This document shows positions 26,304-35,534 of a stretch of DNA of 64,000 nucleotides, one piece after another. Positions within the stretch are counted from its first letter, which is position 1; the number at the start of each line of letters is the position of its first letter. The stretch spans positions 2,108,001 through 2,172,000 of the forward strand of contig NZ_CP021422.1 in NCBI RefSeq assembly GCF_002201475.1, given 5' to 3'. The stretch is from Acutalibacter muris. Its GTDB lineage: Bacteria > Bacillota > Clostridia > Oscillospirales > Acutalibacteraceae. The notes under the pieces are model-generated. The model did not search any database and was not told the origin of the DNA. It worked only from the letters and a program-made list of their open reading frames with translations. Both the position numbers and the translations under genes were made by a program.

Positions 26304-27012
26304 AATCGCTATTGTAGATGACAATGAGGTTATTCTGAACGAGGTAGAGGACCTCACGAAAAAGTATATGGAGACAGCTAGTCATTCATTTCAAATCAAG
26401 GCGTATACCAAATCATTGGCCCTGATATCATCAATTATTGATGGAGACCGCTTTGATATATATGTGTTGGATGTGGATATGCCGGGGTCAAATGGGATGG
26501 ATGTAGCCGAGGTTATCCGAAAAGTTCAACCATTGGCTATAATAATTTTTCTAACGTCATATCTCGAGTATGCCACAAAGGGATATACAGTTAAAGCGCT
26601 TAGGTACATACTGAAAAATAGGATGGCTGAAGACTTACCGGAGGCACTGGAAACAGCACTAACATCTTTGGCAAAGGCAGACAAATTGTGCTTCTTGGTG
26701 TCTCATTATAGTAACGTGACCCGAGTGCCTTATAATGATATTATTTATGTGCGTAAGAGTTACCGCAGCCTGCAGATCGTTACCACTGAACAAGGCTCTC
26801 TGTCTGATAATCGCGGAATCAAGGAACTTTTTGAATCTATCAACGATCCTCGGTTTGTGTTTACAGACCGCAGCTGTTTTATTAATCTTGATTTCGCTCG
26901 TGCGATAGACGGCAACTGGATGGTTATGAAGAATAGAGAACGCTTGCCAATCAGCCGACCTATGATGCCCAAAGTAAAAGAGGCCATTATGCGACTATGG
27001 GGAGGTAAATAA
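26296..27012 (+). CDS. AgrA-like LytTR response regulator
   Basis: 238 residues. Receiver with DDN acidic residues at 8-10, phospho-acceptor Asp59 in YVLDVDMPGSNG and a Thr/Ser (FLTSYLEYA) switch. C-terminal LytTR domain: YNDIIYVRKSYRSLQIVT, then FVFTDRSCFINLDFA. It binds direct repeats in target promoters in known AgrA proteins. It is the first gene of a regulator-kinase-AgrB-AgrD unit and ends directly at the kinase start. Start ATG after TAGGAGATAATCTGG. Confidence 0.9.
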   Translation: MTKIAIVDDNEVILNEVEDLTKKYMETASHSFQIKAYTKSLALISSIIDGDRFDIYVLDVDMPGSNGMDVAEVIRKVQPLAIIIFLTSYLEYATKGYTVKALRYILKNRMAEDLPEALETALTSLAKADKLCFLVSHYSNVTRVPYNDIIYVRKSYRSLQIVTTEQGSLSDNRGIKELFESINDPRFVFTDRSCFINLDFARAIDGNWMVMKNRERLPISRPMMPKVKEAIMRLWGGK

Positions 27013-28341
27013 ATGGAATTGCTTTGTTCCTGTGCTGAAATCATTGCCAGTTTTGTTGAAAGCGTTCTGATTCTTAGCACTATAATTGCTGCATCCAGCC
27101 CAAAATATCCTATAAAGAAAAGCGTTCTACTTACAGTTCTCTGCGCTACTTTGTCAACATTGTATCTTATGTTTATGAACGCTTTATCTGCTTTCTCGTT
27201 TCTAACACCGATCGGGACAATGTTGTTCTCAATTTTTATAGTCGGGAAATTGATTTCTGATGGAAACATACTATTACGGTCGACCTCATGTGTACTGGCT
27301 CTTTTCGTTATTCAATCAATAGATTATATCCTTATAATTGGATTGACGTTACTACATGGGAGCCCCAGGGAACTTTTCTATGGATACTTGGAACCCGGAC
27401 TGATGCGCATAATTTATCTTACAGTTGATAAATCGAGTGATATAATCCTATATTGTTGGCTTCGCAAATATATTACGAAACTTTCCGAGTTGCGGAGAGG
27501 AAGTATTGCTAAATTACTGATATGCACTACCTTATCATACATCGTTATGCAGTATTTGTTCGCCATGGTATTACATGGGGATTTCATTCAACTTCAAGGA
27601 GCCGCAATGGTATCGCTTTTCATTTTGTTATGTTTTCTCCTCATTCTGGCTTTTTCTATGATAACAGTTACTGTTTCTGAAAAAGAGAAAGCGACCAATC
27701 AAATGTTAGCTAACTTGAACCAGAATATGGAAATCAATTACTATATATTAAATGAAAGCATCACTTCTAACGCAAAAGCAATGCACGACTTTCATCATCA
27801 TCTCTCTGTTATTGATGCACTTGCGAAAAAGGAGGACAGTGGCCCCGTTACAGAATACATCCATTCAGTTTTATCGGCCTCACTCATTCCTGAACCGTTA
27901 TGTCAAAGCGGAAACAATATTATAGACGCAGTGATAAACGCAAAACTAAGTGAAGCCAAGCAAAAGAAAATAGATGTCAGCTATATAGTATGCGTAGAAG
28001 ATTTGTCTTCATTTGAACAGGCAGATATCTGCGCTATTTTGTCTAACCAACTAGAAAACGCCTTTGAAGCCTCTGAAAAGATAGAGAATGGGCGCGAAGT
28101 TCAGATAGATATTCGGCAGCAGGAAGGTTTTGTGCTGTTCAATGTGACAAATAGAGTTGCCGCAGACCCTTTTATGAATAACAAAAATCTTGCTTCAACA
28201 AAACCGGATTCCACAGTAGTACATGGATTTGGGCTGAAAAACATACAAGACATTGCAGAAAAGTATAATGGCTCATTAAAGAATGAATATGCAGAAGGGT
28301 TCTTCATATCCACTGTATTGATTTGCTCGCCTACAATTTAA
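27013..28341 (+). CDS. AgrC-like GHKL sensor kinase
   Basis: 442 residues. About six membrane helices in the first 220 residues (IIASFVESVLILSTIIAAS, STLYLMFMNALSAFSFL, VLALFVIQSIDYILIIGL and others). Then a linker and the dimerisation helix with AMHDFHHHLSVIDAL carrying the phosphorylated His, and a GHKL ATPase domain with SNQLENAFEAS (N-box) and VHGFGLKNIQDIAEKY (G-box). This is the standard AgrC topology for sensing a cyclic peptide. Start follows GGAGGTAAATAA directly after agrA. It should sense the peptide made by agrB and agrD just downstream. Confidence 0.9.
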   Translation: MELLCSCAEIIASFVESVLILSTIIAASSPKYPIKKSVLLTVLCATLSTLYLMFMNALSAFSFLTPIGTMLFSIFIVGKLISDGNILLRSTSCVLALFVIQSIDYILIIGLTLLHGSPRELFYGYLEPGLMRIIYLTVDKSSDIILYCWLRKYITKLSELRRGSIAKLLICTTLSYIVMQYLFAMVLHGDFIQLQGAAMVSLFILLCFLLILAFSMITVTVSEKEKATNQMLANLNQNMEINYYILNESITSNAKAMHDFHHHLSVIDALAKKEDSGPVTEYIHSVLSASLIPEPLCQSGNNIIDAVINAKLSEAKQKKIDVSYIVCVEDLSSFEQADICAILSNQLENAFEASEKIENGREVQIDIRQQEGFVLFNVTNRVAADPFMNNKNLASTKPDSTVVHGFGLKNIQDIAEKYNGSLKNEYAEGFFISTVLICSPTI

Positions 28342-28439
28342 TACATAGAATCCAACAATTCGCGCAAAACACCTGATTTCTTGTCAATTCCGTTGTAGAA
28401 TAAAGTCATCGAACCGCAGATGAAAAGTTGGTGATACAC

Positions 28440-29030
28440 ATGTTAGAGAAAGCTGCAACTATATTGACTGAGTTCATGTATAAAAAAGGCGTTATATTGT
28501 CTTCAAAACGTCCAGTATTTATTTATGGCTTTCAGTTGGCGTTATCGACTTTTTGCTCACTTATCTCTGTTCTATTTGTCGCAATCATTTTGGATCGTCC
28601 TTTGTCTGCTCTAAACTTCTTTATCGTTTTCTTTTGGGTAAGGTTGTTTTCCGGCGGCTTTCACGCTAGTTCTTATTTGAAATGTTTTATACTAACAAAC
28701 GCGATTTATCTTCTGGTAGTGCTACTTTCTGAAATTCTTATTATGACTTCATCTATCTTTCCGGCATTGCTCATACAAATTGTCTCAGGTATAGTCGTTT
28801 TTTTGCTTTCTCCAATTCGCCACAAAAATCATCCATTATCTGAAACTGTCTACATAAGGAATCAAAAAGTAGCAAGATGGTTAGTAGTGGTGTTTGAGCT
28901 ATTTTTCCCTTGCATCTCATTCTTAACAAACAATTTTCTTTGGATAGCCTACTCATCTGCATCACTTATGGCTGTAGCCGTATTGATGATAGTCCCTAAA
29001 ATAAAGGAAAGGAGAAATAAGTATGAATAG
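28440..29030 (+). CDS. agrB: AgrB-like peptide-processing membrane endopeptidase
   Basis: 196 residues. Contains FFWVRLFSGGFHASSYLKCF, the AgrB active-site region with catalytic His and a Cys seven residues later, and four to five membrane helices (ALSTFCSLISVLFVAIIL, IYLLVVLLSEILIM, LIQIVSGIVVFLL, WIAYSSASLMAVAVLMIV). In known systems AgrB cuts the C-terminal tail of AgrD and forms the lactone/thiolactone. The start ATG 28440 is preferred to the upstream GTG. It overlaps the start of agrD by 8 bp. Confidence 0.9.
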   Translation: MLEKAATILTEFMYKKGVILSSKRPVFIYGFQLALSTFCSLISVLFVAIILDRPLSALNFFIVFFWVRLFSGGFHASSYLKCFILTNAIYLLVVLLSEILIMTSSIFPALLIQIVSGIVVFLLSPIRHKNHPLSETVYIRNQKVARWLVVVFELFFPCISFLTNNFLWIAYSSASLMAVAVLMIVPKIKERRNKYE

Positions 29031-29142
29031 TGTATGGGCAGCAATCGCCTCTATTATTGAGGCATTTGCGAACTTGGGTGCTGGGCTCACTTCCAATGGG
29101 TGTGGCTATGAGCCCGAAGTCCCCGAAGAGCTCCAGAAGTAA
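29023..29142 (+). CDS. agrD: AgrD-like autoinducer peptide precursor
   Basis: 39 residues: MNSVWAAIASIIEAFANLG (amphipathic helix), then AGLTSNGCG and the tail YEPEVPEELQK. The tail matches the acidic P-E-x-P-x-x-L recognition tail of AgrD. In clostridial AgrD proteins the five residues before Y(Q/E)P form the ring; here that is SNGCG, giving a Ser at the ring-closing position and a Cys inside the ring. The single Cys is too close to the tail for the usual five-membered thiolactone. GGAGAAATAAGT precedes the ATG, which lies in the end of agrB. A terminator follows. Confidence 0.85.
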   Translation: MNSVWAAIASIIEAFANLGAGLTSNGCGYEPEVPEELQK

Positions 29143-29158
29143 GCTCAACAGAAATGGT

Positions 29159-29188
29159 CAGTCAGGAGACACACCTGACTGGCTTTTC
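29159..29188 (+). terminator. Terminator of the agr operon
   Basis: CAGTCAGG/CCTGACTG stem, 7-nt loop, followed by GCTTTTCTTTT. Confidence 0.8.
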
Positions 29189-29284
29189 TTTTGAGATGAA
29201 TCCATATGTATTATAGCACCGCCTCTTTCGCTGCAAAAATCTTTTCTGCCAGCATAGAGGTATGCCCAAAAATAGTTTGCCGTG

Positions 29285-29322
29285 AAAAGAGATATGATTT
29301 TTTCATATCTCTTTTATTTTTT
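29285..29322 (+). terminator. Second terminator after the agr cassette
   Basis: AAAAGAGATATGA/TCATATCTCTTTT, a perfect 13-bp stem followed by ATTTTTTT. The 29189-29444 stretch contains no gene; a further inverted repeat GGATTTGA/TCAAATCC lies just before the next ribosome site. Confidence 0.85.
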
Positions 29323-29444
29323 TGCCCATTTGGACTCATAAGAGTATCAACTGATGCTTTTAAGCAAGTTCATTGGCCCTTTGGCCCACGTTCACCACCT
29401 CCGGGATTTGATTTTCGACAAATTCAAATCCTGGAGGAATAGAA

Positions 29445-29906
29445 ATGAACGAACAGAAAAAATGGTACATAACTGTTGGCAATGAAAGAATTGAGGTGTC
29501 GGAGGAAGTCTACCGCGCCTATTGGCACTATACCGAGAAAGAGAAATACTTTATGGGCAAGCTCAAGCAGGAGAAGTTTGTCGCCAACCAGGAAAATGAA
29601 ACGGTACAAGTCACTCCCAGCAAAGAAGATTCTCTGGAGCGGTTGACAGAGTGTGGGCTTCAGTTTCCTGACACATCAGCTCCTTCTCCTGATGATAAGG
29701 TCGATGATATTGAACTACTCATTTTGCTGGATAAAGCACTTGACAAACTGCCGGATGAAGAACGTCGGCTGGTTCAAGAACTGTTTTACCTGGAAAAAAC
29801 AGAAAGGGAAGTGGCCCAGCTATTCCATACTGCGGTAGGCACGATTTATTATCGCAAGAAAAAGGTGTTGAGGAAGCTGAAAGAATATCTCGAAAAAAAC
29901 TCATGA
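29445..29906 (+). CDS. Sigma-70 region-4-like regulator
   Basis: 153 residues, MNEQKKWYITVGNERIEVSE at the start and a sigma region 4 helix-turn-helix at the end: LDKLPDEERRLVQELFYLEK, then TEREVAQLFHTAVGTIYYRKKKVLRKL. It shares the architecture (strand-rich 'WYI..G..IEVSEEVYRAYW' start plus region 4) of sigma-like regulators in clostridial conjugative elements. Start ATG follows CTGGAGGAATAGAA. It resumes the conjugative-element gene set after the agr insertion. Confidence 0.8.
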   Translation: MNEQKKWYITVGNERIEVSEEVYRAYWHYTEKEKYFMGKLKQEKFVANQENETVQVTPSKEDSLERLTECGLQFPDTSAPSPDDKVDDIELLILLDKALDKLPDEERRLVQELFYLEKTEREVAQLFHTAVGTIYYRKKKVLRKLKEYLEKNS

Positions 29907-30261
29907 TTTCTTTGAAAAAACTCTGCCTTTGTTCCTAAAGACTATGGAGGGGTATCAACACTTTTCCGTTATTGGACCTTGAAATATTCATAGCAGCACC
30001 CAAACACCGCCCCACTGCACCACAGCCCAGCCGCCAAGACTGCCTGCGGCAATAAAGTATGCCGTCCAAAGATAATCTCAAAGGCACGAGCGCCCCCTGG
30101 CTGTTGACCGGCCCCGGCACTGTCCGAAGCGTAGTGGAGCACCCGCAAATCCCGTACCGCAGGGTCAAAGGGGGATATAAATGTATCGCGCATCGTGCCA
30201 ACGATGGTTTTCGTGCTGCACCCTATATCATGGGAGAACATAACAGAGAGGATGAGCGCCT
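29907..30261. other. Region without a convincing gene
   Basis: GC-rich stretch with short open frames on both strands but no ribosome site, domain or family resemblance. It may be a remnant of element DNA between the sigma-like and ParB-like genes. Confidence 0.4.
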
Positions 30262-31203
30262 ATGCTTGTATCCATTAACAAAATTAAAGTTAATCCCGGC
30301 AGGAGGGAAGTCGAAGCCAAGGACATAAATGACCTTGCAAAGAGCATTTCAGAAATTGGACTGCTCAACCCCATCACCGTCACGCCGGACAATACCCTCA
30401 TTGCCGGTCTCCATCGGCTGGAAGCCGCAAAGGTGCTGGGGTGGACGGAAATTGAATGTACCGTCAGTGACTTATCCGGCCTATTAGCTGAGTTGGCTGA
30501 GATCGACGAGAACTTTGTGCGCGTGAACCTATCGCCCATTGAGTTTGGCGACCTGCTGCTCCGACGCAAAGAGATTTATGAGGAACTGCACCCGGAAACC
30601 AAATCCGGGGTGTCGCAGGCAGTTGGAATGAATACGGCTATTGGTAATAACGTGACGGCGCTAAGCGCCACCACGTTAAAATCCTTTGTCGAAGATACTG
30701 CTGAAAAACTGAATCTATCGCCGCGAACTATTCGTGAAAAAATCCAGACAGCGAAAAATCTGACTCCTGCGGCGAAGAACTTAGTGCATGATAACAAGTT
30801 TGGCTATAAAGACGCTCTCAAGCTCTCCCGCCTGGAGCCGCCCCAGCAGGAAGAAGCCGCCACTCAGCTTGCGGCAGGTGAAATCCGTTCTGTGGACGAG
30901 TACAAAAAACCCTACTCCTTGGGCGGCAAACGCTACGCCACTTTCGAGGAATCCGTTGCCGACCTCAAAAATCCCAACAAGGACGCAACGTATACTGCTG
31001 ATACTCTCCTGGCAGGCATGGACGGTTTCATCGACGACTTTCATCACAATTTCTCCTGGTACAGTACGCCCATGTGTACCGTGGCCTATCCACAGGTGAA
31101 CCGGGAGCAGCTAGAGTACATCAAGAAACGCTTTGCGGGAGTTGTCACAGAGATTGAGAAGCTCTTGCAAGACATAGAAAGGAGTATGAATATTGAAGAA
31201 TAA
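30262..31203 (+). CDS. ParB-like partition protein of conjugative element
   Basis: 313 residues. N-terminal ParB/Srx fold: INKIKVNPGRREVEAKDIND, SISEIGLLNPITVTPDNTLI, AGLHRLEAAKVLGWTEIEC (the GxHR motif that binds CTP in ParB), followed by a helix-turn-helix region (LNLSPRTIREKIQTAKNL) and a C-terminal segment. It would normally pair with the ParA that is truncated at 25911. Start after AGAGGATGAGCGCCT. It overlaps the next gene by 11 bp. Confidence 0.85.
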   Translation: MLVSINKIKVNPGRREVEAKDINDLAKSISEIGLLNPITVTPDNTLIAGLHRLEAAKVLGWTEIECTVSDLSGLLAELAEIDENFVRVNLSPIEFGDLLLRRKEIYEELHPETKSGVSQAVGMNTAIGNNVTALSATTLKSFVEDTAEKLNLSPRTIREKIQTAKNLTPAAKNLVHDNKFGYKDALKLSRLEPPQQEEAATQLAAGEIRSVDEYKKPYSLGGKRYATFEESVADLKNPNKDATYTADTLLAGMDGFIDDFHHNFSWYSTPMCTVAYPQVNREQLEYIKKRFAGVVTEIEKLLQDIERSMNIEE

Positions 31204-32005
31204 TATTGAACATAACGGGCAAGGAATACTGGACAGGTTTTCCAACCCCGGCAAAATCCAGCTCATATATTCAAAACATCTTCATTCCGGCCTGCCCTAC
31301 CAACGCCCTGTGCGGCAGGCCCATGTAAACCGGCTCATACGAAAGTGGGACCCCAAATATTTGACCCCTATCGAAGTGAGCTACCGCGACGGCAAGTATA
31401 ACATCGTGAACGGCCAGCACCGTCTGGCGGCTATGCGCCGGATGAACGGCGGCGAAGATTTAGTAGCCAGGTGCTTGGTCTACACCGGCATGACCTACGA
31501 ACAGGAAGCCGCCATGTACTACCTCCTGGACAAGACCTCCGGGCATTTGAAGCTGGCAAACGCCATCAAAGCCCTGCTGGAATCCGGCACCGACCCGGAG
31601 ATTATCGATATCAGACAGCGCATTGAGCGGGAGGGCTTCACCTGGGCGCTGGACAAGCCCACCGGCGTGGCCTATGAGATTAAGCCTGTTCGGGCTGTAA
31701 TCGGCGCCTACCAGAAGTTAGGCGGTCCCGGTTTCAGCCGTATGCTGGGCCTTATGGCTGGGACGTGGCACGGTACACAGACCTCGTTAAAATCTGACAT
31801 GATATCGGGCATGACGCTGTTTCTCAAGACCCATGAGAATGAGCTGACAGACCATGAGTTTATCCGGCGGTTGTCGGAAACGGACCCGGCAGAGATAGCC
31901 CAGCTCACCCATGTGGACCGCCCCGCCGTGCGCTATGCCCGCCTGATACGCAAGAAGTACAACGAACAGGGCGCTAAAATGCTGCCCGACCGTTTCAAAA
32001 AATGA
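31193..32005 (+). CDS. ParB-fold DUF6551-like protein
   Basis: 270 residues from a TTG start, coupled to the end of the ParB-like gene. It has YQRPVRQAHVNRLIRKWDP, YNIVNGQHRLAAMRRMNGG (GQHR motif of the ParB/Srx fold) and a helical C-terminal region. Such proteins are common in clostridial elements, with no assigned role. A divergent homologue lies at 39194-39973 in the inserted segment. AAGGAGTATGAATA lies near the start. Confidence 0.7.
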   Translation: MKNNIEHNGQGILDRFSNPGKIQLIYSKHLHSGLPYQRPVRQAHVNRLIRKWDPKYLTPIEVSYRDGKYNIVNGQHRLAAMRRMNGGEDLVARCLVYTGMTYEQEAAMYYLLDKTSGHLKLANAIKALLESGTDPEIIDIRQRIEREGFTWALDKPTGVAYEIKPVRAVIGAYQKLGGPGFSRMLGLMAGTWHGTQTSLKSDMISGMTLFLKTHENELTDHEFIRRLSETDPAEIAQLTHVDRPAVRYARLIRKKYNEQGAKMLPDRFKK

Positions 32006-32015
32006 CGGAGGCTAT

Positions 32016-32282
32016 ATGGAACAGCTAAGTTATACTCATGAAGAACTTTCAGCTATGAGGAATACTGACATACGCACTATCGACCCTGCCAGCTTGCAGG
32101 ACATACAGGAGGTCACGGTCAATCAGGCTCTGCCGAAGGAAGAACGAATACAATCCTACCTTCAGCAAATTGGTAACCCATATTGTTACCGCTGTGGCAA
32201 ATATGCGGTAAAGGTCAGCTTCTCAAACAGCGAAAGGACATTGGAGGACTGCCTTTTGGCGTACCTCCGCTCAAAATGTTGA
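32016..32282 (+). CDS. DUF6870-family protein, second copy
   Basis: 88 residues: SYTHEELSAMRNTDIRTIDP, LPKEERIQSYLQQIGNPYCY, KYAVKVSFSNSERTLEDCLL. Same pattern as 6967-7233. It follows the ParB-like gene by 10 bp and precedes three serine recombinase genes. The repeated association with serine recombinases makes it a candidate accessory or directionality protein, which is inference. Confidence 0.65.
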   Translation: MEQLSYTHEELSAMRNTDIRTIDPASLQDIQEVTVNQALPKEERIQSYLQQIGNPYCYRCGKYAVKVSFSNSERTLEDCLLAYLRSKC

Positions 32283-32397
32283 GGAAAAAGGCACTTGACA
32301 GGCCAGAGCACTTATGATACGATGGAGCCAGGACAAATCAGTGCTCTCCGCTGTTAGGTGTCTCCTTGATTCACTTAAACAGTTAGGAGAGAGAATT

Positions 32398-34023
32398 ATG
32401 CTAGAAATGACACCCCAGGTGTGGAACGCCTGCGGCTATGTTCGCTTGTCCAAGGAGGACGGCGACAAAGAGGAAAGCAACAGCGTCACGGGTCAGAAGG
32501 ACTTGATTCGGGACTATTTGTCGCACCACCCGGAGCTCCGGGAGTGCGGCATGAAGGTGGACGACGGATTCACAGGCTCCAATTTTCAAAGGCCCGGTTT
32601 TCAATCTATGATGGAGCTTGTCAGGGCCAAGAAGATAAACTGCATAATTGTCAAAGATTTATCCAGGTTTGGGCGCGACCACCTGGAGGCAGGAGAGTAC
32701 ATCGAGCGGCTTTTTCCGTTTCTCGGTGTGCGTTTCATCGCCATCAACGACAACTATGACAGTATGAACAGCCACGCTGAATCCGATGAAATTATCGTCC
32801 CTTTTAAGAACCTAATAAATGAGGCATACTGCCGGGACACATCCATAAAAATTCGGAGCCAGCTTGAAATCAAACGCCAGCGCGGGGATTTCATTGGCTC
32901 CTTTGCCGTTTTCGGCTACAAAAAGGACCCCGGCGATCATCATAAGCTGGTGATTGACGAGTTCGCCGCCGATGTGGTGCGGGATATTTTCAACTGGAAA
33001 CTGGACGGTATCAGCGCCATTGACATTGCCACCCGGCTGACCACCAGCGGAATCCCCACGCCCATGGATTACAAGCTGTCCCAAGGTATGCGCTATACCA
33101 CCGCTTTCCGTATAAAGGAGCGCTCAGAGTGGAGCGCCGGAATGGTGCTGCGCATACTCAAAAACCCGGTATATACCGGCGTGTTGGAACAGGGCCGGGT
33201 GACAACACCCAGCTACCGTGTAAAACGCCTCGTCCAAAAGCCTCGGGACCAGTGGGCCGTGGTAGAGGATTGCCACGAACCGATTATTGACACATTTGAC
33301 TTTGAAACTGCCCAGCGCGTCCTCGCCATGGACACCCGCACAGCCGAGGCGGGTCAGCCGGTAGACCTGTTTTCCGGCATGGTATACTGCGGCGAGTGCG
33401 GTGGGCCGATGATACGCAAAACAGTCCCTTCCGGGAACAAGAAATATGTGTATTATGTCTGTGCCGCCCACAAGAACCAGAAATCATGTTATGCCCACAG
33501 CCTGCGCACTGAGGCACTAAGTGATATTGTGTTAAAGTCGCTTGGGCAGCATATCCGGGAGGTTATCGACCTTGCGGAACTGCTGAAACTAGCCGATGCA
33601 GCCCGCTTACAGCAGGCAAAAGCGGCGAAGCTACGAACCAGGATTGAACGGAAACAGCAGGAAATTGACCGCTGCCAAACCCTTCTGCGCTCCCTGTTTG
33701 AAAGCCTTTCGGATGGTATCATCGACCGTGAAGATTACCTGGAATGGAAAAAGACCTACCAGCGGCAGAGGGACGAAGCCGAAGGGCAAATTGAGCTATT
33801 GCAGAAAGAAATGAATATGGAACTGCGGCCCCATGACTGGATGGAGCATTTCAGCAGACAGGGCAGTATCACCGCTTTGGACCGGCGTTTGGTGGTTTCG
33901 CTTATTGAGCGGGTGCTGATTTTCCGCGACCGGCGTGTGGAGATAGTCTACCGTTGGCAGGACGAGTTTATACTACAAACTGAGCTCGTAGAGCAGGCGC
34001 TCTCCGAAAGGAGGGCGGGCTGA
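32398..34023 (+). CDS. Large serine recombinase 1 of three
   Basis: 541 residues, complete. Catalytic Ser18 in YVRLSKED, VKDLSRFGRDHLEAGEY, GYKKDPGDHHKL, ILKNPVYTGVLEQG, zinc ribbon CGECGGPMIR then YYVCAAH and CYAHS, coiled coil and C-terminal strand segment. Start ATG after GGAGAGAGAATT. Its stop overlaps the ATG of recombinase 2 (TGATG). Three recombinases in a row are known from some clostridial elements; here this one is the only intact member. Confidence 0.92.
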   Translation: MLEMTPQVWNACGYVRLSKEDGDKEESNSVTGQKDLIRDYLSHHPELRECGMKVDDGFTGSNFQRPGFQSMMELVRAKKINCIIVKDLSRFGRDHLEAGEYIERLFPFLGVRFIAINDNYDSMNSHAESDEIIVPFKNLINEAYCRDTSIKIRSQLEIKRQRGDFIGSFAVFGYKKDPGDHHKLVIDEFAADVVRDIFNWKLDGISAIDIATRLTTSGIPTPMDYKLSQGMRYTTAFRIKERSEWSAGMVLRILKNPVYTGVLEQGRVTTPSYRVKRLVQKPRDQWAVVEDCHEPIIDTFDFETAQRVLAMDTRTAEAGQPVDLFSGMVYCGECGGPMIRKTVPSGNKKYVYYVCAAHKNQKSCYAHSLRTEALSDIVLKSLGQHIREVIDLAELLKLADAARLQQAKAAKLRTRIERKQQEIDRCQTLLRSLFESLSDGIIDREDYLEWKKTYQRQRDEAEGQIELLQKEMNMELRPHDWMEHFSRQGSITALDRRLVVSLIERVLIFRDRRVEIVYRWQDEFILQTELVEQALSERRAG

Positions 34024-34714
34024 TGGCACGGACAAAGAGAAAAGTCAATCCATTGGTTCCCGTTGCGGAGCAGGCTGCTCCCCTGCCGCGTATTTATAAT
34101 GTGGGCGGATATGTCCGTCTTTCCGTTGAGGATAGCGGGAAGAAAGACCCCGATACCATTGAAGTCCAGCAAGAGTGGATAGAACACTATATCGCCGCCC
34201 AGCCTGATATGAACCTGTGTCACCTCTACCGTGATAACGGACGCACAGGGACAAACTTTCAAAGGCCGGGGTTTGAGCGGTTAATGGAAGATGTGCGCGC
34301 CGGGAAAATCGACTGCATTGTGGTAAAAGACCTGTCCAGGTTTGGCAGGAACTATATCGAAACCGGCAACTATCTGGAGCAGGTATTCCCTTTCCTGGGC
34401 GTTCGGTTTGTGGCAATCAACGAAAGTTTTGATACCCTAACCGCCGAGCGTGGGAGCGACGGCTACATTGTCCCACTGAAAAATATCATCAACGACGCAT
34501 ACAGCAAGGACATTTCCCGCAAAGTGAGTAGCGCCCTAGCTGTAAAGCAAAAAGCAGGGGAGTTTATCGGTTCCTGGGCGGCATACGGCTACCGCAAATG
34601 TGCGGAGGACAAGCACAGAGTGGAGCCGAACCCGGACACTGCACCTGTTGTAAGAGATATTTTCATGTGGCGGTTGGAGAAAATGAGCTATAACAAAATC
34701 GCAAGCCGCTTCTG
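34023..34714 (+). pseudogene. Serine recombinase 2, N-terminal half (split gene)
   Basis: Reads the catalytic domain with Ser34 in YVRLSVEDSG, VKDLSRFGRNYIETGNY and AAYGYRKCAEDKH, up to KMSYNKIASRF, where it runs into a foreign segment and stops at 34718. The continuation (LNDDGIITPSRYLYQ, then NNPVYLGHTVQG) is at 40105-41128. The break falls between ASR and LNDDG, so the two halves fit together with little or no loss. About 5.4 kb of unrelated genes separates them. Confidence 0.88.
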
Positions 34715-34939
34715 GTAGGGGATCACGGCCACAAGCTCCAGCGCCGGGTTTGACTTCTGCATTTCCAGCACGATCTCGGCAAAATACTGGTCCACGCCTT
34801 CGGCAAAGCCGCTCATAAAGCAAGTAAAGCCGTCAGCGACCGCCTTCTCGATCGCCTTCCGCAGAGCCGCCTTTATGCGGTTGATCTCCTTTTGGGGCAA
34901 ATCCCTGTGTCCTGTGACACAACAAGTCTTTTTCTGCAT
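34712..34939 (-). pseudogene. SLOG/YpsA-like (DUF1273) protein, C-terminally cut
   Basis: Reads MQKKTCCVTGHRDLPQKEIN, FTCFMSGFAEGVDQYFAEIV and LELVAVIPYQ, the CxVTGHR and SGxAxGxDxxxAE motifs of the YpsA/SLOG nucleotide-binding family, then ends at the junction with recombinase 2. The usual C-terminal third is missing. AGGAAAGAC precedes the ATG. It marks the left edge of the inserted segment. Confidence 0.75.
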
Positions 34940-35190
34940 CTGTCTTTCCTCCGTTTGATATTGATGGACTGGCCGGTTCCCTCCGTTTGAAGCGGCTCTG
35001 TTTCAACATACCCGGCCACAGCTCCCACAGTCAAGGATGTCGCAGGGCAACACGCATGAGTAGATATAACCTTTTACTCTTGTCAATAATAGTAGATATG
35101 ATTTAGCAAGTCAATGATAATACCCTTTTTCACTTTGCGAATATGTCCGTCTCATAAGGTACAATCTAATACAAGGTGGAGGTGAGGGCG

Positions 35191-35505
35191 ATGTATGAAG
35201 ATTTTCTCCCGGAGCGGCTGGCAAAGCTAAGGACGCAAAAGGGCGTATCTGCCCGTGATATGTCCCTGTCGCTGGGACAGGCAAACAACTATATCAACAA
35301 CATCGAAAACAAGAAGGCTCTGCCCTCCATGCAGGCTTTCTTTTACATCTGTGAGTACCTCGATGTGACGCCCCAGGAGTTTTTTGATGAAGGGAACGCC
35401 CACCCAGAGGCGCTCCAGGCATTTATAGCAGAGGCGAAAAAGCTGGATTCCCAATCGTTGGAATACATCCTCGGCATCATGAAAAAGCTGAATGATACAA
35501 AATGA
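35191..35505 (+). CDS. XRE-family HTH protein
   Basis: 104 residues: LPERLAKLRTQKGVSARDMS, LGQANNYINNIENKKALPSM, then FYICEYLDVTPQEFFDEG. Helix-turn-helix at about residues 7-60 and a helical tail. ATG 35191 follows GGAGGTGAGGGCG. Cargo of the inserted segment; target unknown. Confidence 0.8.
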   Translation: MYEDFLPERLAKLRTQKGVSARDMSLSLGQANNYINNIENKKALPSMQAFFYICEYLDVTPQEFFDEGNAHPEALQAFIAEAKKLDSQSLEYILGIMKKLNDTK

Positions 35506-35534
35506 AGCGGCCAAGCGACTGGCCGCTTCATTTT
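35499..35534. terminator. Bidirectional terminator after XRE gene
   Basis: AAAATGAAGCGGCCA/TGGCCGCTTCATTTT, 15-bp stem, 6-nt loop. 35535-35931 shows no gene. Confidence 0.85.

Noticed and set aside
29935..30241. Two overlapping minus-strand frames of about 90 codons
   Set aside because: No ribosome site, no recognisable domain, Cys/Gly composition as in random GC-rich frames.
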